Shown in pieces: positions 1-8,681 of a DNA stretch of 64,000 nt. A model generated the notes under the pieces. It did not search any database. It worked only from the letters and a program-made list of their open reading frames with translations, and was not told where the DNA came from. This stretch comes from Filosporella fistucella (lineage: Eukaryota > Ascomycota > Leotiomycetes > Helotiales): positions 4,562,677 to 4,626,676 of the forward strand of contig JAQJZZ010000008.1 in NCBI GenBank assembly GCA_030077755.1, in the 5' to 3' direction. The translations under genes and the position numbers were made by a program. The stretch's first letter is position 1; each line of letters opens with the position of its first letter.

Positions 1-1
1 T

Positions 2-403
2 GTCATTCACGTTCAGGATCAGGTAAATTCAAATGAGAATGCCATCGCTGCCCGGACACCTCCAGATTCAGATACTCACACTCAATTCTCCGCCACTACG
101 GCAGAAGATTTCATGCACAATCCTCTGCATCATCAAGCTATCGACTTCAATCTCAATTCCTTCGACGCCAATAACGTTGATCTCAATGATTTTCTCAACT
201 TTGATGGCAATGGGAATGTGAATGGCATGCAAGATCTATGGAATGTCCCACTTGAGGAGGGAGCACATGGCGAAAGTGGTGGCTGGGTAGGAGATATGAA
301 CTGGATTGACCAAGCTCCTGGATGGAGTAGATTGAACAGCCCTTTACCTGAAGGCGACATGTTTGGTGTGGGGAGAGCAGAGGATGTGGAGGTTGGTGCT
401 TAG
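2..403 (+). CDS. C-terminal part of an unrecognised acidic protein (5' end outside window)
   Basis: The frame is open from base 2 to a TAG stop at 401-403, about 133 codons, so the gene starts upstream of the window. The sequence is rich in Asn, Asp and Gly, with short hydrophobic-acidic patches such as DLNDFLNFDG and DLWNVPL. I see no catalytic motif and no transmembrane segment. Such acidic, aromatic-dotted tails are common at the C-terminus of fungal Zn2Cys6 transcription factors, where they act as activation regions; that is only an inference here because no DNA-binding domain is visible. Asn-rich composition also fits other nuclear proteins. The reading frame is more convincing than any functional label. 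Confidence 0.5.
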   Translation, partial: VIHVQDQVNSNENAIAARTPPDSDTHTQFSATTAEDFMHNPLHHQAIDFNLNSFDANNVDLNDFLNFDGNGNVNGMQDLWNVPLEEGAHGESGGWVGDMNWIDQAPGWSRLNSPLPEGDMFGVGRAEDVEVGA

Positions 404-3044
404 GGCGAGTACGATACGATACTAGATTCGGAGTAGATTGAGGGGAAGAGACGATGGGATAGACTTGGTTGTGGAAATTTACTTTATGATTGGAGTATGG
501 TTGGGTATGGATGAATCACAGAATTCACGGCGCTTGGGATGATTACAATGTTAGCTCTATCAAGCTTTCAATTGTTGATATGAACGATGAGTTGGTGTCA
601 GATCGCGTTTTCCTCCTTGCCGGGAAAGGAAACCCGACTGATGTCTGGGTGTAACCATCTGTTAGATACGATTAGCTTGTTACTCACTGTAGCTTGATGT
701 CGATAACTCAAAAGTTTAATGCCTATCTACATAATCCTGTGACCCTCTCATGGCCCCGTGTTGTGTACTTGTACATATAGCCTTCTTAACCACACTTATC
801 TCCACATCAGTAGGTAGTTACCGCTAGCCAACACATCATAATTTGATATTGTCGATCTTCTTCAGACGATGAACCGTTGTCTTGTCCGCACTAGCTGCAA
901 AAAGGCAACTTTCGACGACTCTGTTCTAGATTGTCTGAGAACTGTATATGATGTAAGATATTGGACTCCACCCGCACTTCTCTCCGATCTTTCACCAGGG
1001 CAGGTCAGCTAGGTAGAAGGTAGGTAAGAAGCTATATCGGGGGTGGCATGCATCGGAGACAAGAAATTGGAAAGGTGCGGCTTGGAGAAGCGGGCATGCC
1101 AAGGTGGGGAGGAAGAGTGCGGGCAAAGCGGGGTAGATGTGAGGGGAAATGAGGAGAAAGAGGCGAACGAGGAGAAACAGTCTTGACCAAAAACTTTGCG
1201 CGGATCGGACGGATTCGAAATGAGTGTGAATTTGTCGTTTTACCTAAGATCCCGATACTTTCCATTGTCATTAATATGTGCGGAAGAGCCGGAGTTTGTG
1301 TTTCGTCGTGCTATTTCCGTTGAGGGGATTTTGATAGAAAGGTGGGGAAAGTACCACGACAGGAATTTGAGGTGGGCAAGCGGAGATCAGAAACTGCCCG
1401 TGGGAAATGAGTTTCTTACTTCCACATTACCTTATTGTGTAGACGTTGGGAATAATTTCTAGTAGAATGATTATCTGAAACGTCCATGTGCGGTGCCGCC
1501 GTTTTCTTCGTTCTATTGTCACCATTGCGTACTTTTCTACTTGAGCTTCTATCCCTCTCCCCACAACATCAATTCCGAATAGACCGAAGTGTCCTTCGGC
1601 GACTATCAAACTTTCGAATTACCCATTGTAGACCAAGTCAGCTTGTTGGGTATAACGGCTTCTCGCCCGATCAATTTTGACACGGCATTGCATGCTTCAT
1701 TTGGTCCTTATGTGTTAGAGTGAGTCGAATCCATTCGTCTTGTGAACAAGATGTTCCATCTTGACAGCCGGAAGATATCCTGCCTTGGTAACTATTTCAG
1801 CTTGCTGCGCTATATTTGGACGACTCTCAAGATTCTTTTAAGCATGTTAGGAACTTGGGACTATTTTATATAGACTATCCGTCCTCCCAGAATAAAGTCG
1901 TAGATATAGAAAATGGATGAGAAATTTATTCAGAATTACACAGATCAACCCTTATGAAGGATAGAACATCTTAACCTACTTCAAGTTAGGCCCTTCACGA
2001 AGGCATCTAGTAGATATCAAGAATGACGCGCCTACTGACTCCGACACGGTCATTAGACACTATGGAATTCGATATACCAAGTCAGATAGGTTCAGGCCGG
2101 CCAGAAGAAAATATAAGATGCGACAGGAGAGATGACTATGCAGACGAAGATTGCTATTGAGAGACTTTCTGGCAAGACAATCCCTCGCCTTCCTTGGATG
2201 TGACCTTCTACACCCACCGAATGACAGATTCGCTTCACATGAAGATTGTGCTATAGATAAGACACTTGATGAGTGAGGTACAGGAATTAGGATAGAAAGT
2301 GATCTCGAGGCTCTTTTGAAGGATCTGTTTTATGCTGGGGACAGCAGAAGCCAAAGGTTGCAGAGAGGGTAAGTTGGATATGCAATCATAGGACCAGGAT
2401 CAGGAAGGTATGATAATATGTGATCAGGATCTGAAGGCTAGTGATGGTACATCACCGAATGCAGCTGACGAAGGAAAATGTTGCGACATATGTTTGTTCA
2501 CTCATACGGCACTATTGAAGCAACAGTTCAAGTATCCTGTCATTCTGAGGTCTCTTGTTCTGCAAGTCTCCATCCCCTCTTGCATCCGTCAGCAATTCCC
2601 CTCTCCGGATGTGGTGTAGCAACACTAATAATTCATCCCCAGAATTCAGCATCAGAGAGATCTTAGATCATTGAAAAAAAGGGACTTAAGCCTTGTGCCG
2701 AGAGTAAGAACCACCGTCCTGGAGCCGACTATAATTGGCACATCACGGTCCTGGTTCGATGGTATGTAGATTTGTACAACCGACCAGGCGGACCTGTCAT
2801 CAATGATGTCGAGAGAGTTCGGCATTCTGTGCTGTCATTGAAAATGTTCGATCGAAAGGTTTGATGGTCGATCCCCCAGTCTGAAGTGTTGAGATCGACT
2901 GAGCTCATCCTCAGCCAAATGGAGTTCGAAGTAGGTTTGATGTTCCATCTCTTATCTTCCAGAACACGAACATTCCTCGTGCATCAAACCAGCACGAGAT
3001 AAGCCCCAATCATTTTTTTAATCCCCAACATGATGTGGGCAGCT
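404..3044. other. Long intergenic region, no supported gene
   Basis: All open frames here are under about 90 codons, and none shows a recognisable domain or a sensible exon series. The stretch 1015-1185 is strongly purine-rich on the + strand (G/A runs). The stretch 1490-1570 is pyrimidine-rich. Base composition matches the neighbouring genes and does not look like RIP-damaged DNA. It may hold untranslated regions, a non-coding transcript or a decayed gene, but I cannot support any of these. Confidence 0.5.
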
Positions 3045-3452
3045 TCAGGTGGCTTTTTTTCGACCTCTCCCGGCACCTTTTGGCTTCTCTGCCTTTCCAG
3101 CCTTTTCTGAATCCACAAAATCCTGTATCATATCCCGCAAGGCATCATTGCGTCGAGTAAGCAGCATCACGTCGTCTGTAGTGATAGTTGTTCGACCTGC
3201 ATGACGAGAGAAAGTTTCCAAGTCTGTGGCTACGTTTTCTAAACATTTGTCAGGGCAATTCAACTAGACATGAAAGGCCGAAAGAGCACCTGATTGCTTA
3301 CCTATTTGTGCCCATACCATCTCCATCAGCGCGCCGATGAATTGAGGCGTTGCAGATGTATTCAGTCGCGCTGTCTCCTCGTCTACAATTTTACCTATGC
3401 TGAACCACAAGGAGGCTTTCAGGCGGTCTTGAACGGTCGAATTTTGAGACAT
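3045..3452 (-). CDS. mhf1: CENP-S/MHF1 histone-fold protein
   Basis: MHF1 (CENP-S) pairs with MHF2 (CENP-X) to form a histone-fold tetramer that binds DNA. It acts at kinetochores and with the FANCM/Mph1 translocase at stalled forks. The model has two exons, 3452-3302 and 3238-3045. They are separated by a 63-nt intron (3301-3239) that begins GTAAGC and ends TTTAG. Splicing gives 114 residues. The first exon carries the family start DRLKASLWFSIGKIVDEE and the second continues DLETFSRHAGRTTITTDDV and LLTRRNDALRD, which spans the histone fold (about residues 8-90). A basic Lys/Gly/Arg tail (GAGRGRKK) ends the protein. I chose the ATG at 3452 because it directly precedes the conserved region; an in-frame upstream Met adds 16 unconserved residues. 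The gene is divergent from PGA2. Confidence 0.9.
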
Positions 3453-3849
3453 TGCGATGATAGGGATCCGGATATCTGGAGTCCGCTTTCGAGCTGGCAC
3501 GTTCGAAATCGTATCAAGGTGTTGGAGTACAATGTGTTGTGGTGGAGCAACAAAATTCGGGGAGACGCGACGCGCCTTCCGAGATTGACCCGAAGCGTAC
3601 CCGATGATACGGAACTAAGAATTTCAATCTTGGCCCCAAAATACTCAATTCGCGCAAGGCTGAACCACACTTTTCTCAACTTGCAACTTTCTTCCCTTCT
3701 CTTCTTTTCCCTCCTTTCCTTACAACTAGTCAAAGCGCATTCATTTCTTCAAGTGTCTGGTGTTTTACGACCGAACAGCAACTTACGGGTCCACAAAACT
3801 CGTCGATTAGTATACCCATCGAAGCCATCCTCACCTCTATTTTGTAAGA
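3453..3849. promoter_or_regulatory. Divergent promoter between mhf1 and pga2
   Basis: These 397 bases separate two head-to-head start codons, so both promoters must lie here. The stretch 3680-3730, upstream of the + strand gene, is a strong CT tract, a common feature of fungal core promoters and 5' leaders. I see no convincing TATA box. Confidence 0.5.
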
Positions 3850-4371
3850 ATGGCAAATTTGGACCCAATGGAGCTGGTCATGTTCGTCCCGAATCTCGTA
3901 ATGCAAGGGGCGACAAACTTTTATCGCAACGCTACTGGCATGTTTGACGATATGACCCTCATCCGCTACATCCGAATGATTGCTGTTCTCGGTGCATACC
4001 TATTCCTACGGCCATACCTCGAGAAATTGGGAGCAAAATTGATGAAGAAAGGACACGAAGAATCGGAATCAGATCCATATTCAGAAGCAATTGCTGGGGA
4101 AGGGAGCAAGGGGAAATCCAAGAAAATTACACCGAATTCATTGAGAGATGCCGGGGGAAAGAAGGTCGAGATTGAGGATAGTGGGAGTGAGGAAGAGCCA
4201 GACACAAGCAGTGCGAATTGGGGAAAGAAGGCTAGAAAGAGGCAAAGAACTATGGTCAAGAAGGTGTTAGAAGAGCAAGAACGAAAGTTGAAGGAGGATC
4301 AGGAGGACGACGAGGATAAAGATATTAGGGACTTGCTTGTGGATTATGAAGAAGGAGTTGATGGGTGGTAG
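3850..4371 (+). CDS. pga2: PGA2-like ER trafficking protein
   Basis: This intronless gene encodes 173 residues and looks complete. Yeast Pga2 is an essential ER protein needed for processing and trafficking of Gas1 and alkaline phosphatase. The layout matches the family: a short N-terminus, one membrane segment around residues 43-57 (MIAVLGAYLFLRPYLE), then a charged cytoplasmic tail with acidic and Lys-rich stretches and a likely coiled-coil at about 130-155 (MVKKVLEEQERKLKEDQED). It ends in a short conserved tail, LLVDYEEGVDGW. The start ATG follows a clear pyrimidine-rich leader. I am fairly sure of the family (Trafficking_PGA2) from the overall pattern; the functional statement is by homology. 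Confidence 0.82.
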   Translation: MANLDPMELVMFVPNLVMQGATNFYRNATGMFDDMTLIRYIRMIAVLGAYLFLRPYLEKLGAKLMKKGHEESESDPYSEAIAGEGSKGKSKKITPNSLRDAGGKKVEIEDSGSEEEPDTSSANWGKKARKRQRTMVKKVLEEQERKLKEDQEDDEDKDIRDLLVDYEEGVDGW

Positions 4372-5907
4372 ATCGTCCGATGGTTCTATTGTACATATTG
4401 GAGGTCAATATATGGCTTCCTGTCTACAATTACAATGTGACTGAGGGTGCAACCAGGCAGGTTAACGGATGGCAATAAGCTAATTCGTCTACAGGATAAT
4501 ACGCAAACAGAAGGTGTCTGGATCTCGCATACTGGGGGTTCAAACGAACATTTTAAATGTGCTACTCTTTTAGTTGTGGCCATAGATATGAAGGAGCTCC
4601 GCCCGTCTTTGGAGCACCTCTGTCGTCACCAACTAGATTGCGGGAGGGCAACACACGACGATTGGCACGAATATCTCGAGCTCAGCCTCCCTTGCGATCA
4701 CTCAATGGCCTCCCTTCCTGAAACCATTCATCCACCATGGTGCTGAAGCATATCAGCCTCGAGTGTTTCACAACTATATTGTTGTTCTTCAGCATTAGTG
4801 TCCTCCTTCGTCGAACAGCCCGAGTCCAGCAAGCCATCAGTGCACCCCATTATTAGCAGGGAAATCAAGGCTCTTCCTAAGTAAGACGGCATCATTTTGT
4901 GGAGTATTTAGGTGTCTCCTTGATTTCTGTCAGCACCCTGCTGGCAAACAATATTGCTTATGGGCTTCTGGTCAGGATGAGCTTGTAATTGTGATGATAC
5001 ATCGTCTCGTGCCCCTTCATTGCTTTACTTTATCCACTTTTAGAAGGTGGAGAGCAAGGACGTTATTACACAAAGTCTACTCGGAATCACTGCATGATCT
5101 TGCTTTCCCATTCCTTAAGAGTAAAATCTGTCTTGTCGCATTGGGTGAAGTGATTCTGCAGGTATGTTTGAAGCAGAGAGAACAGTGTTCTCGTGTGCTC
5201 TGATTGCTGCTATTAAGCTCGTGCTGTACTTGGTAGGAATATGATGAAGGTACTAATTGTTTGGAGTTGAAAGAGGAGCTCGAGGGTCTGTTAGGCACAA
5301 GGGTATCAGGGTGCAGAGGGAGAGAGTGAAAGGTCTGGCGGGGTGTGATTCTCGACGCTATTCGGCATAATGATCGCATCGCAGCATATCTATGTACACT
5401 CTTCCTCCCTTGATGTTTCTTGAGATATGCCTGTAACTGAGACTTCAACAGTATGCGACTTTACTTTTCTAGACTAAACAAACGCGTGAACGTCTATGGT
5501 CCTCCTGGACCTGTCACTGAATAATGACGTCCGATATGTCTGACGACCAAAGCATTGAAGTAAGCTCGGAAAAGGGGTGACATTTGGCTTTCTCCTTCAA
5601 ATCGCAGATATCCGTTGCCACTCCCAGACCACATCATACATTATAGAGCCAAGCGTGCCTGGAAAGAAGTCATCTGTCTGGAGCTGCTTCGATAGGACAA
5701 TGCTCAAGTCATCTGAATCGTTACCAGCGCGTCCAAGACTTTTCGGATTCTCGGGCACTGAAGGTGCCACTACATTTGCCTTGGTCCTTGTCCTGAAACT
5801 ACTTCTGTAAATACGGACTAAAATGCTCTTTCTGCTCCATTATTCTGCAAGAAAGAAAAGTACAAGCAAGACTAACACTTGGAGCCATGGCAGTAAGCAA
5901 AACTGAT
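4372..5907. other. Intergenic region, no supported gene
   Basis: The longest open frame is 123 codons on the minus strand (5448-5077) and has no domain. It is interrupted by no plausible introns and looks like chance. The composition is normal for this arm. The region runs into the target-site repeat of the transposon at 5908. Confidence 0.5.
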
Positions 5908-5915
5908 TGGTCTCA

Positions 5916-5945
5916 CCAGTGGGTGCACTAATTCCCGCACCAGCC
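5916..5945 (+). repeat. Left terminal inverted repeat of the Tc1-like element
   Basis: Thirty bases starting CCAGTGGG and ending GCACCAGCC. They are the exact reverse complement of 7345-7374. Including the adjacent A at 5915, the match extends to 31 bases. Confidence 0.93.
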
Positions 5946-6001
5946 GAGAACACCAAAAAAGTCAAGAAAATGGCTATTAATGCTATAATTACTACAATTA
6001 A

Positions 6002-7279
6002 TTACCACAACGCTAATTTAATGCGCTTTCCACCTATTTTAGTAAGCAATTGACATCTCCTAGGCATGTCTATAATGCGTGCACGGATCTCTGCCATTGT
6101 AATCTTGCTCCATTCCTCTTGCACTACTTGTTTATACCCCTCCAAATCATCCCACCTTCTACGACGCACTCTTTGCTTTAATATGTTCCATACTGCCTCC
6201 ATAGGGTTTAAATCAGGGCTCTGCGGTGGATGCTTTAAGCAAGGGATCCAATTCTCGTCTCTAAGCTTCGAAGCCAAGCCATACTTCTTCTTGCCATGGC
6301 TAGGGTCGCCATCCTCTTAAAATAGCCACGGTTTAAGATCCCAGCCGGGCTATTATCGTGCTTTGTGAATGGCTTCGATATAAGTAGGCAGGATCTTCTC
6401 ACAATAATATAATTGCGTCATACCATTGCCCTGTGGCTTTACTTCGACCTTATGAGGCTTCCCTGCTTCCCACTCCTTTAAACGCGTGTCATATTGCTCT
6501 TGAGTCTCCTTTTTACGGTGGCGTGGCTTACGTGGATAGGGAGGAGTCTCCATATGAGGTTATTCGTCATTATAAAAGACTAAGTACTCTACCTTCTCCC
6601 ACCAAGTACACCACCCGGCCACATATAGCTTCGCCCCGGTTAAAGCAGGCCGTTGCTCGATATTTTCAGTGTCATACCGGTGCCCCTCCTCTCGTAGTAT
6701 CTCTCCTACACACATAGAAGAAGGATCTAAGTGTGCTTTATCTGTGAAGAAGACCCACGCCCAGAAATCGTGTATATTCTTGCCCCGGTGGGCTGCGCTA
6801 TAATGAATGCGTTCTACAAAGTTCTAACGGCGAAACACCTTCCTCACATATGCTTTCTTATACCTCCTGCCCTTCCTGGTGGTTGCTTTAAGTCTGGCTT
6901 GTAAAGCGCGCTTCTTAATAGGTAGGTTGTGGTGTTTAATTTATACCTCATATAGCTGGTCGCGTACCGGGTTTTGCGCTGGATCCACAAGCATTTTGCA
7001 CACCTCTGCTAAGACTTTAGAACGTCTACCAAGCTTCTCAGACAGCCTACGTGTCCTCTTATATGCAGGAGAGCCATAAATAGCTCTCTGGTCGAGCCAT
7101 CGCTGCCCATTCGGATGAGTAAGTCCAAAATCGCGTTCGAGGGCGCGTAGCGACTTTAAGGGGGATCTATGGTCCCATGCGTCATAGAATCGCACTCTCT
7201 TTCGAGAAGTACGTGTACCAGGGTTATAGAATTCAGTAGGGGGAGTTTGGTAGCGATTGGACCTTGTTTTGACTGCCAT
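6002..7279 (-). pseudogene. Degenerate Tc1/mariner-type transposase
   Basis: A single minus-strand reading frame of about 426 codons runs from ATG 7279 to the stop at 6002. It is broken by several in-frame stops, each explicable by C-to-T change of CAA, CAG or CGA. An N-terminal basic helix-turn-helix-like region (about residues 1-110) includes the stretch RALERDFGLTHPNGQRW. The first catalytic Asp probably lies in FFTDKAHLD. The second lies in EDGDPSHGKKKYG, and the catalytic Glu in SPDLNPMEAVW. The last two are 37 residues apart, so this is a DD37E-like spacing, not the DD34E of Tc1. The break pattern fits RIP, meaning the element was once multicopy in this genome. Confidence 0.85.
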
Positions 7280-7344
7280 AATGGTGGTTGAATTGAGTTT
7301 GTTTACTTTTAAAATCGAGGCTATTTACATCTCGCTTAAAATCT

Positions 7345-7374
7345 GGCTGGTGCGGGAATTAGTGCACCCACTGG
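7345..7374 (-). repeat. Right terminal inverted repeat of the Tc1-like element
   Basis: Exact 30-base inverse of the left end, finishing CACCCACTGG. It is followed by TGGTCTCG, which nearly matches the eight bases before the left end. Confidence 0.93.
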
Positions 7375-7382
7375 TGGTCTCG

Positions 7383-8681
7383 AGTTCTATAGTTCTATCA
7401 ACCACCGGGAGAGCGGCATCACGGGAAGGCCGTCTCGCCGAGTAAGTGAAAGGTCTTGGTTGCAGGCATCCAGTGGGTAGTGATATGGAGGTAGGCTTGG
7501 GAACGCATGGAGAGAGTCGAGACATGTCAAGTAGTTCCCGGAGTAGATGATTTCTGCACTGCACTCTGTCTGTCTAAGGTGCGTCAAATCCTCTGCGGAT
7601 TACCTTCGTGCTACTACCGCGCAAAGTGCGTCATGATATCCTAGGTTTCGTCTTCATGCAGCTATTTGAAGTGCATCTCAGCAAACTCTTTGTGTGTTGT
7701 TTGGACTCGATGCCAATTTGATGCCAATTCTCGTGTCGAATCCCTCAAATTGTGTCGTTCGATTGGGTAACAATTCGTCTTCCATCAGATTCTGTGCATT
7801 TTGTAAGTCCAAGAGTCCAAGTCCAAACTAGCACCCCTCTCCATAGTTGAATACCTGCCCTCGAAGCTACTGCAGCTATTGCTATGTACGAGCTATAGCA
7901 AGAGAGGGGACGCATTTGTAAAATGCATATCATTTTCGTCCTCAGTATTGTCCGTATTGTGTCACATGTACAATACTCTCTAGTAATAGCACAAGTAAGA
8001 ATGATAATTTGCCGGCACGGTCCTACGACGATGGACATCCACAGTAGTGCTCGATTGCTTGCAGTAGAGAGAATGAGAGAGCAGGTAGAAAAGTTAAACA
8101 CGTTGACGGCAGTGCAGATCATCAGATTTTTCAGGGACCCACGGACACCAATTCGTCAGAATCTGGGGGGCAAATCCCTTTCCTCCCACCCTCTCAGCCC
8201 GCTGTGCAATACCCAGCAAATGATATCTACCCCTCTATTCGCCCATCCTGCAGTGCATCCCTAAAGCTGCGCTCATTGAAACTTGAAGTTATCCCCACCG
8301 CTCTTTTGTGGATCTTTTACGGTATCGATTCATACGATTTTTAACGCCGTTCGCGTGCAATATTCCGTAAGAGCACCTCCGGAACATAAGAAATCGGTAG
8401 ACAATCTGAAGTGGTGTTGGCCCTCCCCTCTTCCGCTTGTCGTGACATAGTGAGGGGTCTTATTGCGACAAGCTTACGCCTCACTCTCGTACCCTCTCAC
8501 TAAAACCGCCCTCCTAACACCACACGCCAGCCACAATACGAACAACACCACCCATGGTGTTTTCAAAGTGATATACGAATCCACGATATAGTCTGATGCT
8601 TTACATATAATTTGCTTTGTCTGATGGCCACGACGATTCGCTCCTCCGAACTCTTTTTGCTAGCTTAATCAAGGATCAGCC
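7383..8681. other. Intergenic region and long 5' leader of the next gene
   Basis: No open frame here has a recognisable domain. From about 8400 to 8560 the DNA is rich in CT runs (CCCTCCCCTCTTCC, then CCGCCCTCC), which suggests the core promoter and leader of the gene starting at 8682. Nothing else is supported. Confidence 0.5.

Larger units (their letters stand above)
5908..7382 (-). mobile_element. Tc1/mariner-like DNA transposon, inactivated
   Basis: The element spans 5916-7374 (1,459 bp). It is bounded by perfect 30-bp terminal inverted repeats beginning CCAGTGGGTGCA, at 5916-5945 and 7345-7374. Directly outside are TGGTCTCA (5908-5915) and TGGTCTCG (7375-7382), a 7-of-8 match that looks like a target-site duplication. 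Inside is one minus-strand transposase frame broken by stops. Tc1/mariner elements normally duplicate TA, and no TA flanks these ends, so the longer duplication is unusual. The intact ends could in principle still be mobilised by an active relative. Confidence 0.85.

Noticed and set aside
5077..5448. 123-codon minus-strand frame
   Set aside because: No motif, no exon partners and ordinary intergenic composition.
7745..8264. Overlapping 113- and 125-codon frames on opposite strands
   Set aside because: They shadow each other, have no recognisable domain, and lie in the leader region of the 8682 gene.
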